A stretch of 64,000 nt of DNA from Companilactobacillus versmoldensis DSM 14857 = KCTC 3814. Its GTDB lineage: Bacteria > Bacillota > Bacilli > Lactobacillales > Lactobacillaceae. Each line of letters opens with the position of its first letter. Position 1 is the first letter of the stretch. The position numbers and the translations under genes are program-made. The stretch is taken from the NCBI RefSeq assembly GCF_001434295.1, contig NZ_AZFA01000002.1, forward strand, positions 62,001 through 126,000, given 5' to 3'. Positions 18,511 to 28,463 of the stretch are shown here, piece by piece. Under the pieces are notes generated by a model. The model made no database searches, was not told the origin of the DNA, and saw only the letters and a list, made by a program, of their open reading frames with translations.

Positions 18511-19873
18511 TTCTTAATTCCTTTTCGAAAGACTCAAAATCATACTCTACTTGCTTAACATAATTATTGGTGAAATTCATTAACGAATTAGCTATATCAG
18601 CATACTCTTCCCCAAAGCCGATAATTAATGGATAGTTCGGTGAATGTGAATGTGCTCTTGCCAGTAATATGACACAAACTTTGACGTAATCTTTGAATGA
18701 TTCAAAATCCAATTTATCAAGTTTAATGGATGATTTCATATCCTTGAATTGACGCATGTAAAAACTATATTTCTTGGTATCAAAGGCCCCTAAGAATGGA
18801 TCAGAGGCGCTTTGTAAAATCAATTGACTATCAACGATATTTTGTCCTTGACTGACATTCTTATCGGAATACAACTCATCATTATTGTAAATCGGTAAGG
18901 CTTGCTTGGCTTGCAAGACCAAGTAGTTGGAATCAAGATCTTCTAACAGAATCAGATAACACAAGGTACCAACGCTACCAACACCCACACTGTGGCGGAC
19001 GACATCAATAATATTGAAATCTTCCAAAAACAGTCTGACATCACTGCGTTGGTTACGTTTATAACTCTTGTATCCTTCGACTAAATTCTTGTAATCTTTG
19101 TCGTTGATATGCTGAGTGACAGGTTTATTTTCAACGAACCGGCGTTGCCCCTGTTCATTCAATTCAGTATATTTTTCGATTACTAATTTTGAATTACTGC
19201 GTTGAGCCTTTTTGATACTCTTAGCAATCACTTTATTGAATGAATCTTGGAAATATTGTTCAGTATCTTGTAGGTTACCAAATATCTCCGTAATGTTTTG
19301 AAGCGTATTGGGCAGGATAAAACGTTTCATCTCAGATATTTTAGTCATATGTTTCAGCGTATCGAAATAAGTATCAACAACCGTTAATAAGAATTCTTGA
19401 ATGTCTGATTCTTCAAAACCATGGTCTCTGGCAACTAACAGCGCACTGACCAGCAATCGTTTCAAATCGTATTCCCAATGACCTAAATGAGCCTCATCGA
19501 AATCATTCATATCAAATAATAATTGTCCTTCAGATGATCCATAAAAACCAAAATTTCCGATGTGAGCGTCACCACCAACTAAAACCTTGATCCCACTATT
19601 TTCATTTCTGGACATATCATAATGCATAACATCAACTGTACCTCTTAAAAAGGCAAACAGTGACTCTGACATACGTTCTCGTTTAACAGCGAGCAATTCG
19701 GGAACTAACAGCTTGTTTTTGATATTCAATATCTTATGGATATTCCGTTTCTTAGGTTCGAATTGATTGAACTCACCGGAAACAGTCGTCGCGAAGAAAC
19801 GTCCCTTGATAATTAATTGCTCTGTACTTTTAAAAGCATCTGTGTCCTGAAAAGTATATGGTGTTTGGCGCAT
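18500..19873 (-). CDS. DUF2252 protein (kinase-like fold)
   Basis: A 457-residue protein of the DUF2252 family, whose members resemble aminoglycoside-phosphotransferase kinases but have no established reaction. VLVGGDAHIGNFGFYGS at about 115-131 looks like the catalytic loop HxxN, and LLFDMNDFDEAHLGHWEYDLKRL like the DFG-type metal loop. ATG 19873 is chosen since AAGGAGATGAGGGT lies directly upstream; a GTG at 19936 has no site. It is the first gene of a coupled pair with ppk, which suggests a role in polyphosphate or phosphate metabolism (inference). Confidence 0.85.
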   Translation of the reverse strand: MRQTPYTFQDTDAFKSTEQLIIKGRFFATTVSGEFNQFEPKKRNIHKILNIKNKLLVPELLAVKRERMSESLFAFLRGTVDVMHYDMSRNENSGIKVLVGGDAHIGNFGFYGSSEGQLLFDMNDFDEAHLGHWEYDLKRLLVSALLVARDHGFEESDIQEFLLTVVDTYFDTLKHMTKISEMKRFILPNTLQNITEIFGNLQDTEQYFQDSFNKVIAKSIKKAQRSNSKLVIEKYTELNEQGQRRFVENKPVTQHINDKDYKNLVEGYKSYKRNQRSDVRLFLEDFNIIDVVRHSVGVGSVGTLCYLILLEDLDSNYLVLQAKQALPIYNNDELYSDKNVSQGQNIVDSQLILQSASDPFLGAFDTKKYSFYMRQFKDMKSSIKLDKLDFESFKDYVKVCVILLARAHSHSPNYPLIIGFGEEYADIANSLMNFTNNYVKQVEYDFESFEKELRNEK

Positions 19874-20266
19874 ACCCTCATCTCCTTCTAAGCTATTATA
19901 CAATAGCTTAGCTAGATAACTATTAGCTTTAGTCACATTTTTACCATTAAAGTTTGCAATAACTAAATATTTTTCTTAGGTTTAATTAAAATATTGTTGT
20001 AAATATTGAATTATTCTCCAAAGCAACTGATTTATAAATAAAATTGTCAAAATATTTTTTGACAGAAAACAAAAAAATCCTTCTAAAATGATCAAATGAA
20101 TTTCAAGAATATCATCTGATCATTTTAGAAGGATCATGTGAAATATTTGCACATTCAGATTATCTTAAGCATTTAAAATCGAGCGAACCTAAGCGTACAA
20201 CAAATTACAATTTTTTTAAAGTGATTATATGAATATTTTTATATATCATGAGGAAAACGTTCTTAT
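19874..20266. other. Intergenic region between GNAT and DUF2252 genes
   Basis: AT-rich spacer of 393 bp. It holds the terminator of the MarR-GNAT operon (20067-20134) and the upstream region of the DUF2252-ppk operon (19874-20060), in which no convincing promoter hexamer pair was singled out. No gene is apparent in either strand. Confidence 0.5.
20067..20134 (-). terminator. Terminator of the MarR-GNAT operon
   Basis: An 18-bp perfect stem ATCCTTCTAAAATGATCA with its complement (20077-20094 and 20117-20134), extended by a few pairs into the loop. The A-run on the left gives a U-tract on the minus strand. It lies about 130 bp beyond the GNAT stop. Confidence 0.8.
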
Positions 20267-20770
20267 CTATTTAGTCCGAATTTTCTTAGTCATCAATAAA
20301 TCTGTCTGAGGATCATCGCCCAATTTGAAGACATGCTGGCCAGTGTGATAAAAACCCATTTTTTTATAAAATGCGATGGCATTATCGTTATGTTCCCAAA
20401 CACCTAGCTTTATCTCTGGCAATTTCATCAATTTAGCCGAACTAATGGCATGATCAAGGATCATCTTACCTAAGCCGATCTTTTGATACTCTTTATCGAT
20501 GTAGATCCGTTCCAACTCGAAATAATCAACAAAGGCATTTTCTTTGCTATATCCTGCAATGTCACCATCAACTTTAACAAAATAAAATTTTGAATTGATG
20601 TCATCCAATTCTTTTTCTAATTGCGGTGTACTGTATGCAGTATCCAAAAAACTATCCATGTTTTCTGCAGTATTTTGCTCGCTGAAGGTATCGTAAAAAG
20701 TTTGACGTGAGATCCGTTGAATCGTGGGTAGATCATCCTTATTACAAGCAACCATTTCTATTTTATTCAT
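20267..20770 (-). CDS. GNAT-family N-acetyltransferase (PaiA-like)
   Basis: A 167-residue acetyltransferase. QTFYDTFSEQNTAENMDSFL at about 24-43 resembles PaiA-type polyamine/protein acetyltransferases, ELERIYIDKEYQKIGLGKMIL is the acetyl-CoA-binding motif A, and WEHNDNAIAFYKKMGF is motif B. The acceptor is unknown; spermidine or an amine is possible. It starts one base after the stop of the MarR gene (TAAAATG), so it is expressed with it under MarR control. Confidence 0.87.
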   Translation of the reverse strand: MNKIEMVACNKDDLPTIQRISRQTFYDTFSEQNTAENMDSFLDTAYSTPQLEKELDDINSKFYFVKVDGDIAGYSKENAFVDYFELERIYIDKEYQKIGLGKMILDHAISSAKLMKLPEIKLGVWEHNDNAIAFYKKMGFYHTGQHVFKLGDDPQTDLLMTKKIRTK

Positions 20771-20771
20771 T

Positions 20772-21224
20772 TTAATACTTCCTTTGATATCCCTTTTTTA
20801 CTTGATGCCAATCATCGTCAACGTTTTCCGCAACTCGATTTAATAGGCTTTCCAATTGAGACTGTTCATCTGCTGACAATCCCTTTAACGCAGTCTGGTT
20901 AGAGTAAGCTTCCTCACGTTGCAATTGAGGATAAATTTTTTGAGCCGATTCGGTTGGAAAAATTTGTTTAGACTTACGATCCCCAGGCAAGTTCTTACGA
21001 ACGATCAAGCCTTTTTTCTCCAATTTTTGCAGAGCTCTCGTGACCGTGGTTTTATCGACTTTCACCAAGTCAGCTAACTGTTCCAAAATGATTCCCGGTT
21101 GTTCGCAGATACGTGTCAAATACAAATATTGTCTTCTTGACAGATCAATGTCTTGGAACTCGATATTGGCAATCGAATCCAGTGCCCGGAAAATCACTCC
21201 GATAGGTCGTAGTATTTCAGTCAT
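20772..21224 (-). CDS. MarR-family transcriptional regulator
   Basis: A 150-residue winged-helix regulator. LSRRQYLYLTRICEQPGIILEQLADLVKVDKTTVTRALQKLEKKGLIVRK holds the HTH with the recognition helix TTVTRALQKLE, and NLPGDRKSKQIFPTES is the wing. ATG 21224 is chosen because AGGAGG lies 6 nt upstream; the frame continues to 21284 without a site. A consensus promoter lies directly upstream with a symmetrical TTGCA-N2-TGCAA dyad across its -35 box, consistent with autorepression. It is coupled with the GNAT gene. Confidence 0.9.
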   Translation of the reverse strand: MTEILRPIGVIFRALDSIANIEFQDIDLSRRQYLYLTRICEQPGIILEQLADLVKVDKTTVTRALQKLEKKGLIVRKNLPGDRKSKQIFPTESAQKIYPQLQREEAYSNQTALKGLSADEQSQLESLLNRVAENVDDDWHQVKKGYQRKY

Positions 21225-21255
21225 TAGCATCCTCCTAATTCTCAATTGCAATAAA

Positions 21256-21284
21256 ATTATATTTCCTTTTAGTTGCACTTGCAA
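21256..21284 (-). promoter_or_regulatory. MarR promoter with overlapping operator dyad
   Basis: On the minus strand TTGCAA (21284-21279), a 17-nt spacer and a perfect TATAAT (21261-21256). The inverted repeat TTGCACTTGCAA (21273-21284) covers the -35 box. A second TTGCAATA copy 35 bp away (21245-21252) lies downstream of the -10. This is a plausible MarR autoregulatory site. Confidence 0.7.
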
Positions 21285-21291
21285 TATAATT

Positions 21292-22083
21292 TTATAAGAA
21301 ACTTAAGATACCTATCAATAAAATCGAAATAACCACATATAATATAGCTTGCATTAAAAATATGATCGATAAAACAAAGAAACCATTCATGAACACTGTC
21401 ATTGGAACTTGAAAGTTGAATAACAACGTCAAAACGGCAACGACGATCACTACTACGATCCAGGATAAGATACCTTGGTTGACTGTCTGAAAATCCTCAC
21501 GACTCAAATCATAACCTGTACTAGCAATCATCACTGCCAGTATCAAGTATATGATGATAAAGATCCACGATGCATTGGTCAAACCAGTGATAAAGCTATT
21601 TGTTATTTGATTAAAAACATTGCCAAATTCAGATAAATTTAAAGAACTATTTTGATTGATGTACTTAGTAAATTCCAAAGAGTTTCCTAACAAAAACTTT
21701 TGTAACAAAAAAATTGCCATCGAACATGTATAAAACGGGGCTAAACCAATGAAAAAATTACCAAGTCTTTGATAAATGCTTTTTTGGTTCCAAGAATGTT
21801 CAACTGACCCTAAATTACCAGTTGCGGCATAATGAAAATTTAATAATTGAACATGGGTCACCTTATGATGAAACAAAAAAGCAAAAGCTGCATGTCCCAA
21901 CTCATGGATCGCCACACCTAGACCACCGACGGCTAATTGACTATTGGGACCTAAGTCTTCGACTAACATCTTTTTGGAAATGTGGCCAGCCCAGGAGACT
22001 ACTCTTGCAGTCAAATATGGTGTCAAAACAAAGACCAACAGCATTTCGACAATTAACTCCCAATTAGAATTTCCATTCACCAT
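21292..22083 (-). CDS. M50-like integral membrane metalloprotease
   Basis: A 263-residue protein with six or seven predicted helices. The zinc motif HELGH is at residues 60-64 within GVAIHELGHAAFAFLFHH, in or next to a membrane segment, as in site-2 proteases. A clear second motif (NxxPxxPLDG) is absent; APFYTCSM after GNFFIGL may occupy its place, so activity is uncertain. The ATG at 22083 has AAAGGAT about 11 nt upstream. It ends 8 bp before the -35 box of the MarR gene and may be read into it. Confidence 0.72.
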   Translation of the reverse strand: MVNGNSNWELIVEMLLVFVLTPYLTARVVSWAGHISKKMLVEDLGPNSQLAVGGLGVAIHELGHAAFAFLFHHKVTHVQLLNFHYAATGNLGSVEHSWNQKSIYQRLGNFFIGLAPFYTCSMAIFLLQKFLLGNSLEFTKYINQNSSLNLSEFGNVFNQITNSFITGLTNASWIFIIIYLILAVMIASTGYDLSREDFQTVNQGILSWIVVVIVVAVLTLLFNFQVPMTVFMNGFFVLSIIFLMQAILYVVISILLIGILSFL

Positions 22084-22261
22084 AAAATCACGATCCTTTA
22101 AATTTTTTTCAATGCTATTAGTATACCAAATATGATTTAAAAGAATATCCATTACTTAAATCAGAAGCATATTATTAGAAAATTATTGCAATAAATGCTA
22201 AACTTAATTTAACAGATGTTTTAGGCTAAACTAATTTTAGAAAGGACTTTGATCAAACTTT

Positions 22262-23023
22262 ATGAAAAAAACCTTACCAATTCTTACGTTATTATTGGCA
22301 ATCGTTACAATTTCTGCATGCACCAACAATTCTCAATCTGAAAACGCTAGTTCACAAACTGAGTCGTCGATCGTCTCTCAACCAAAGGATAACGTTACTC
22401 AAGATGAGATCAAGACCAACAAAACGAATTGGGAAAATGGGATAAGTTCATTAAAGGTTGTTCATGACAAATCGTCCATTTCCGATTATGCTTCTTTTCC
22501 GACTAAATTAGCTAATTTAAAGAAAAATAATGATTATGTTATTTCTGGTACAGTTACTAATTTAGAAACAATGACCGATCACAATCAAGCTCCAATGACC
22601 AAGGCTACAATCATGGTAGATAACGTTTTAAGTGGTAATGGAAAATTGAAGAAGCACGAGATCAAGGTTATTTTCAATGGTGGTATCACGACTAATGATA
22701 AATCAAAGCAGGTTTTCGTTGAGAAGTCTGATACACCTATACCAAGTATTGGTTCAAAAATAATCACTGGTATCACTTCTAATCGAAGCGGTGACACAGA
22801 TAAAGAATACGCTAAGTACTTGAAGAAAAATCACTTAGGTGGCAGCGACTCATTCGCTATTTCAGTGCCTGAATATAATCTTTGGATATACGAAAATAAT
22901 TCACACAAATATGTTCTGAATAACCCTCAATTGATCGGTAAAAAAGTCTCTTATTCCAATGAAGATAATGCTAAAAAGCTAAAAAAACTGACGAAACAAA
23001 TTAACCAAAACTTCAACAACTAA
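22262..23023 (+). CDS. Secreted lipoprotein of unknown function
   Basis: A 253-residue protein with a type II signal peptide: MKKTLPILTLLLAIVTISAC, the lipobox ending at Cys20, followed by a Ser/Asn/Gln-rich linker. The mature part has a beta-rich domain (YVISGTVTNLETM, TKATIMVDNVLSG, KVIFNGGITTNDK) that resembles small OB- or beta-barrel-like lipoproteins; no family is recognised. It is probably attached to the outer face of the membrane. The GAAAGGA ribosome site is some 14 nt from the ATG, which is rather far. It stands alone with a terminator behind it. Confidence 0.82.
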   Translation: MKKTLPILTLLLAIVTISACTNNSQSENASSQTESSIVSQPKDNVTQDEIKTNKTNWENGISSLKVVHDKSSISDYASFPTKLANLKKNNDYVISGTVTNLETMTDHNQAPMTKATIMVDNVLSGNGKLKKHEIKVIFNGGITTNDKSKQVFVEKSDTPIPSIGSKIITGITSNRSGDTDKEYAKYLKKNHLGGSDSFAISVPEYNLWIYENNSHKYVLNNPQLIGKKVSYSNEDNAKKLKKLTKQINQNFNN

Positions 23024-23060
23024 CATCCCCTAGTCTAAAAACATCATGTGTAGACAATTA

Positions 23061-23097
23061 AAAAATCTGACAATCAATCGATTGTCAGATTTTTTTC
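23061..23097. terminator. Terminator between lipoprotein and araA genes
   Basis: A 13-bp perfect stem AAATCTGACAATC with its complement around loop AATC, with A5 on the left and T7 on the right. It may serve the lipoprotein gene (plus) and the ara operon (minus, 80 bp beyond araA). Confidence 0.88.
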
Positions 23098-23179
23098 TAT
23101 CATATTTATATGTATGTACGACTATGTGTGTGTATATTCTTAAAGGATGATATTTATTGATAAATAATGATAGAAGGAA

Positions 23180-24610
23180 CTATTTCAAATTAAGGTTGTC
23201 GTAAGTTAAACCAAACATTCTGCAGAGGTCATTGATTTGTTCTGAATCAACTGTGAATAAAAGAACTGTATGGTGACCACCACCAGCAGTTAACCATTGT
23301 TCGGCACCCTTCTTCCAACCTTGTTTTGGAGTCCAAAGTTGTTTAGCAATTGGCAAATGTGGTGTTTCTTTTTCAGGCTTGTTACCTTCAACATCATATG
23401 AGATCATCTTGAACTCATTACCAAAGTCAGCCATTGTAACATCGATAGCATCACCTTCTGAACCAGTAAATACTAATCTAGCAGGATCATCTTTACCACC
23501 AATGTCTAGTGGATGTACTTCAACACGTGGTTTAGTTGAAGCAATTGTTGGATCGACTTCAAGCATATGTGAACCAAGGATAGCTTCGTGACCCTTACGT
23601 AGATCCAATGTGTAATCTTCCATGAATCCAGTTTGTTTGTTATGAGAAATGATCTTAACCAAACGATCAAGAGCAGCTGTCTTCCAGTCACCTTCACCAG
23701 CAAATCCATAACCTTCTGCATTCAATAATTGAACAGCTAATCCAGGCAATTGTTCAAGACCAGCTAGATCTTCAAAGTTAGTTGTGAAAGCAGTGTATCC
23801 ACGGTCATCCATAAATTTCTTCATAGCAAAGTATTCACGAATTTGATACTTAGTACTCTTTTCAAATTTCTCAGAACCATTGTCTCCTTCATTGAAGTCA
23901 TAGTCCTTTTGCAATTCAGCGTATTTCTTGTTGATATCGTCTTCAGAAACGGCTTTAACTTCTTTAACTAAGTCAGCGACACCCCAGTAGTCAACAGTCC
24001 AACCAAATTTGATTTGAGCTTCGATTCTGTCACCATCAGTAACAGCAACGTTTCTCATCTTACCAGCAAAGGTAACAACTTTAATGTTGAATGATTCGTT
24101 GTAAGCAACAGCAACATCCATCCACTTAGAAATTTGTTTTTGAATATCATCGTCACCCCAGTAGCCAGAGATGATCTTGTTATTTTTACGTAAACGAGCA
24201 TTAATGAAACCATATTCACGGTCACCATGAGCTGATTGATTCAAGTTCATATAATCAAAGTCAATCGTGTCGTAAGGGATATAGTTTAATTTTTGAGTGG
24301 CTAAGTGAAGTAATGGTTTTTGCAATAATTTAGTACCACGAATCCAGTTCTTAGCAGGTGAGAATGTGTGCATCCAAGTAATAACACCAGCAACTTTGTC
24401 GTTGTAGTTAACTTCCTTCATAACCTTAGTAATATTTTCAGCAGTTGTAGCAACTAACTTAAATTTAATAGGATATGGCAATTTCTTAGATTCGTTTAAT
24501 TTATCAACGATTTCTTTAGCATCTTTTTCAACTGATTTTAATGTTTCAGGACCATATAAGAATTGACTTCCTGTAATAAACCAAAATTCATAATCTTGTA
24601 TTTTTTTCAT
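23180..24610 (-). CDS. araA: L-arabinose isomerase
   Basis: A 476-residue isomerase that converts L-arabinose to L-ribulose with a divalent metal, in the cytoplasm. The start [23 protein letters not shown] is characteristic, as are [18 protein letters not shown], the metal-ligand regions [15 protein letters not shown] and GSHMLEVDP, and the final AGGGHHTVL. It is the last gene of the arabinose operon, 24 bp after araD. AGGAGAATCAAC upstream supports the ATG. Confidence 0.97.
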   Translation of the reverse strand: MKKIQDYEFWFITGSQFLYGPETLKSVEKDAKEIVDKLNESKKLPYPIKFKLVATTAENITKVMKEVNYNDKVAGVITWMHTFSPAKNWIRGTKLLQKPLLHLATQKLNYIPYDTIDFDYMNLNQSAHGDREYGFINARLRKNNKIISGYWGDDDIQKQISKWMDVAVAYNESFNIKVVTFAGKMRNVAVTDGDRIEAQIKFGWTVDYWGVADLVKEVKAVSEDDINKKYAELQKDYDFNEGDNGSEKFEKSTKYQIREYFAMKKFMDDRGYTAFTTNFEDLAGLEQLPGLAVQLLNAEGYGFAGEGDWKTAALDRLVKIISHNKQTGFMEDYTLDLRKGHEAILGSHMLEVDPTIASTKPRVEVHPLDIGGKDDPARLVFTGSEGDAIDVTMADFGNEFKMISYDVEGNKPEKETPHLPIAKQLWTPKQGWKKGAEQWLTAGGGHHTVLLFTVDSEQINDLCRMFGLTYDNLNLK

Positions 24611-24634
24611 TGTTGATTCTCCTCCAAAATTTTA

Positions 24635-25379
24635 TTAGTCTTCAGCATCTTTAGCGTGTTGAGCATGTTGTTTTGACTTAGCATTATTTTGTCCATAATA
24701 GGCGTTCTTACCATGTTTACGATAATAATGTTTGTCTAGCAAATACTGGGGAACTCGGATATTATCACGTGTCAATTGCAAAGCGTGATAACTGATCTCA
24801 GCAGCAACCTCCAAAACCTTTGCATTGTATACAGCTTTATCAGGAGTAGCACCCCAAGCAAATGGACCATGTTGACTAACCAAGACAGCGGGAACAGCTT
24901 CAGGATCGATGCCACGTTCCTTAAAAGTCCTGACGATAACTTTTCCAGTATTTTCTTCGTAAGCTTCTTCAATTTCTTTTTTAGTCAATGGATCTGACAC
25001 TGGTACGTCACCATAAAATGTATCAGCATGAGTTGTACTTGCTGCTGGCACATCCATATTGGCTGAAGCAAATGAAACAGCCCATGGTGAATGAGTGTGG
25101 ACGATCCCGTCAATATCTTTAAATTTGTTATATAAAACTGTATGTGTTGGTGTATCACTTGATGGATTCATGTTGCCTTCAACAACTTCACCATCGAGGT
25201 TTACAACGACCATATCTTCTGGTTTCAATGAACCATATTCAACCACAGAAGGTTTGATAACAAACAGACCTTTATCACGATCGATACCGGAGACATTCCC
25301 CCCAAGTAAAGGTAACTAGATCTAATTCTGGTAAACGCATATTAGCGTCGTATACTTCTTGTTTTAATTTTTCTAGCAT
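24635..25379 (-). pseudogene. araD: L-ribulose-5-phosphate 4-epimerase, frameshifted
   Basis: The class II aldolase-like enzyme that makes D-xylulose 5-phosphate from L-ribulose 5-phosphate. The start ATG at 25379 follows AGAGGG and gives [20 protein letters not shown], but after VTFTWG the frame is lost at a run of six C on the plus strand (25298-25303). With five, the frame would read [19 protein letters not shown] and join the open downstream part VEYGSLKPEDMVV. The rest is intact, with the zinc histidines in VHTHSPWAVSFA and SQHGPFAWG. A single-base insertion in a homopolymer could be real, phase-variable or a sequencing error. Full length would be about 247 residues. Confidence 0.9.
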
Positions 25380-25391
25380 AAATCTACCCTC

Positions 25392-26993
25392 TTAATCTTC
25401 AATTGCTGAACCAGCTGCTTCTTCAACTGGTAAACCAGCAACATATTTCTTAGTAAACTCTTGATAACCTTTGACACCCTCTGGTTCTGGACTCAAAGTC
25501 ATACTCTCTGGATCACTGAAAACATTATGATCAAGATAGTCATCTAACGCTTGGCCATTGTTATCCTTGGCATAAAGGGCTAAAACAGCCATACCCCAAG
25601 GTCCACCTTCACCAGCATTGCCCATAACTGTGATCGGTAGGTCCAAGGCGTTAGACAATACTTGTTGGGCCATGACCTGAGTCTTGAATAAACCACCCTG
25701 AGCAATCATTACATCGGTCTTAATATTTTCTTCATTGCTTAAAATATCCATACCAATTTTAAGAGGTGCGAAGGCTGCATAAAGTTGTGTCAAAACAAAG
25801 TTTGGTAAATTGAATTTACTGTTTGGCGTTCGAACGAAAAGTGGGCGTCCAGCTTTGATATCAGTAATATTCTCACCTGATTGATAACTGTAATTGACTA
25901 GTCCGCCAGCATCAGGATCTGATTTGGTTGCTTCAAGGAACAAAGCTTCATACAGTTTATCGGCTGTGAGATTGACTCCTAATCTAGTAGCAAATTCGGA
26001 GAACAAGCTAGCCCATGCGTTAATATCTGATGAGCAGTTATTAACGTGGACCATGGCGACTGGCGACCCATCAGGTGTCATCACGATATCGATATCACGG
26101 TGTACCGATTTCAAAGGCTTTTCCAAAACGACCATTGAAAAGGCGGAAGTACCAACGGAAATATTACCAGTCCGTTTTCTAACACTGTTAGTTCCGACCA
26201 TGCCGGTACCAGCGTCACCTTCAGGTGGTGCCATTACACTGCCAGCTTCTAGATTACCGGTATTATCGAGCAACTTAGCACCTTCAGCAGTCAAGTTACC
26301 AGCGACTTCACCAGCTTTTTCAACTTTTGGCAAAATATCTTTGATGTTCCAAGGATATTTTTTGACGTTATCTAATTCAGAAAATTTATTTAACATTTCT
26401 TCTGAATAATCACCAGTTTTTTCATCGATTGGAAAAGCACCTGAAGCATCGCCGATCCCTATTACTTTAGCGCCTGATAACTTCCAAGTTACGTATCCGG
26501 CTAAAGTTGTGATGAAATCAACATTTTTAACGTGATCTTCATTATTCAAAATAGCTTGATATAAATGAGCGACACACCATCTTTGAGGAATATTGAAATC
26601 AAAGACTTTAGTCAACTCTGCAGCTGATTCAGCTGTGATGTTATTTCTCCAAGTTCTAAAGGGAACCAATAACTTGTCTGACTTATCAAAAGCCAGATAT
26701 CCGTGCATCACGGCACTAATACCAATCGAACCTATTTTTTTTAATGGTTGATGATATTTGCTTTGAACCGAAGCAGCCATTTGACTATAACTAGTTTGAA
26801 TACCTTCCCAAACTTGTTCGATGGGATAAGTCCAAATATTATTTTCATATTTGTTTTCCCAGTTATAATTACCTGAAGCAATGGTCTTGAAATCTTCAGT
26901 TACTAATACAGCTTTGATATTAGTTGAAACTAATTCGATTCCTAATGAAACCTGACCTTGTTCAATAGCTTTAGATATTTCTACTAAGTTCAT
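25392..26993 (-). CDS. araB: Ribulokinase
   Basis: A 533-residue FGGY-family kinase that phosphorylates L-ribulose with ATP. The N-terminal SLGIELVSTNIKAVLV is the first phosphate loop, GSIGISAVMHGYLAF and the second-domain GNAGEGGPWGMAVLALY are typical, and NISVGTSAFSMV is the ATPase motif of the actin-like fold. This is the AraB type known from lactobacilli such as Lactiplantibacillus plantarum. It lies between araE and araD in the operon. Confidence 0.95.
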   Translation of the reverse strand: MNLVEISKAIEQGQVSLGIELVSTNIKAVLVTEDFKTIASGNYNWENKYENNIWTYPIEQVWEGIQTSYSQMAASVQSKYHQPLKKIGSIGISAVMHGYLAFDKSDKLLVPFRTWRNNITAESAAELTKVFDFNIPQRWCVAHLYQAILNNEDHVKNVDFITTLAGYVTWKLSGAKVIGIGDASGAFPIDEKTGDYSEEMLNKFSELDNVKKYPWNIKDILPKVEKAGEVAGNLTAEGAKLLDNTGNLEAGSVMAPPEGDAGTGMVGTNSVRKRTGNISVGTSAFSMVVLEKPLKSVHRDIDIVMTPDGSPVAMVHVNNCSSDINAWASLFSEFATRLGVNLTADKLYEALFLEATKSDPDAGGLVNYSYQSGENITDIKAGRPLFVRTPNSKFNLPNFVLTQLYAAFAPLKIGMDILSNEENIKTDVMIAQGGLFKTQVMAQQVLSNALDLPITVMGNAGEGGPWGMAVLALYAKDNNGQALDDYLDHNVFSDPESMTLSPEPEGVKGYQEFTKKYVAGLPVEEAAGSAIED

Positions 26994-27027
26994 TGAAATC
27001 TCTCCTATTTGAATTTTCGTTTACTGC

Positions 27028-28431
27028 TTAACTTTCTTGAGTTGTGGCAGCTTTTTTACTTTCATGTCTAGTTCCTTCTTCTTCGATTTCTTCAAGAGTG
27101 TGACCTTTAGTTTCAGGAACTCTAGTTCTAACGAATAAGACACCTAACAAGCAGATGATCCCGAAGATAGCGAAGACTGCTTCTTGACTCATGTTTGCAG
27201 TCATGATTGGGAATAATAATCCAACTAAGAAAGAACCGATCCAGTTGAATGATGATGCAATACCTGACGCACGTCCACGAATTGCTAGTGGGAAAATTTC
27301 ACCAACTAATACCCATGTAAGAGGTGCCCAAGTGAATGAATAGAACGCCACGAAGATACTTAAGAATACGACGATCATCATTGGGCTCATATTAGGAATC
27401 ATCATATTTAAAATTGTTGGAAGGATAAATGATAGTCCCATTACCGTACCACCCAACGTTAAGAGGCTACGACGATTAAATTTATCAGCAATCAACAAGA
27501 ACAATAATGAGCCAACAACCAATAAGATGCCTTGAACGATTGGCCACATTAAGGCTGAACTTGCTGCATTACCAGTAGCCTTTTCAACGATCAAAGGAAT
27601 GTAATAAAAGATTGCATTAGCACCTTGGAATTGTTGGAAAGCAGCTACACCGACACCAGCAATAACCAAATAACGATATTTACCACTGAATAATGTCTTC
27701 AAAGAAGTATTCTTTTCAGCAACATGTTCATCGGTTGCTGTTTCTTGGATATTTTTAATTTCTGTCTCTACTTCGTCAGATGGTCTGATGAATGATAATA
27801 CTTGTCTTGCTTCATCTAGACGATTATTTTTGACTAAGAAACGTGGTGATTCAGGTAATCTCAAGACACCGCAGAATAGGATGATAGCCGGAACGGCCGC
27901 TAAACCTAACATCAGTCTCCAAGCCAATTGTTCTGGAAGACCTTTCAATAAGAAATCAACAATATAAGAAAGCAACATACCGGAAGTGATCATTGTTTGG
28001 TTGATACCTGAAAGACGACCACGCAAACGAGCTGGAGCCATTTCAGACATATAAGCAGGTACTAAAGCAGATGCAGCACCAACAGCCAAACCTAGGAATA
28101 TTCTGACAATGATCAAGTAATACTGACCATCATGTGGTGAAATACCTGAAAGAATTGAACCAATTGCAAAAATAATTGCGGAAATCAAAATCATCTTCCG
28201 ACGACCTAATTTATCGGATAAACTACCTGCCAAAGCTCCACCAAAGATGGCACCAAACATAACAGCTGAAGTGATCCACCCAACAACACCAGCACTATTT
28301 TGTAGGCTCCAATCATGTAGTAAGAAAGGTAAAGCACCAGTCATTACACCAATATCATATCCAAATAAAATTCCCCCAAACGATCCGAAAAAGTAAATAA
28401 AACCACTGGGGATTTTTTTAACCTTATTCAT
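27028..28431 (-). CDS. araE: Arabinose:proton symporter (MFS sugar porter)
   Basis: A 467-residue major-facilitator sugar porter with 12 helices. GSFGGILFGYDIGVMTGALPFL at the start, the loop-2 motif DKLGRRKM, the central PESPRFLVKN and the loop-8 NRRSLL and final PETKGHTLEEIEEE are classical. Arabinose is inferred as substrate from its place as first gene of the ara operon, directly behind the AraR operators. The ATG has GAGGAG upstream; a cre site lies 33 bp before the gene. Confidence 0.92.
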   Translation of the reverse strand: MNKVKKIPSGFIYFFGSFGGILFGYDIGVMTGALPFLLHDWSLQNSAGVVGWITSAVMFGAIFGGALAGSLSDKLGRRKMILISAIIFAIGSILSGISPHDGQYYLIIVRIFLGLAVGAASALVPAYMSEMAPARLRGRLSGINQTMITSGMLLSYIVDFLLKGLPEQLAWRLMLGLAAVPAIILFCGVLRLPESPRFLVKNNRLDEARQVLSFIRPSDEVETEIKNIQETATDEHVAEKNTSLKTLFSGKYRYLVIAGVGVAAFQQFQGANAIFYYIPLIVEKATGNAASSALMWPIVQGILLVVGSLLFLLIADKFNRRSLLTLGGTVMGLSFILPTILNMMIPNMSPMMIVVFLSIFVAFYSFTWAPLTWVLVGEIFPLAIRGRASGIASSFNWIGSFLVGLLFPIMTANMSQEAVFAIFGIICLLGVLFVRTRVPETKGHTLEEIEEEGTRHESKKAATTQES

Positions 28432-28463
28432 CTATTTATCTCCTCATTTAAAGCATTTATATT

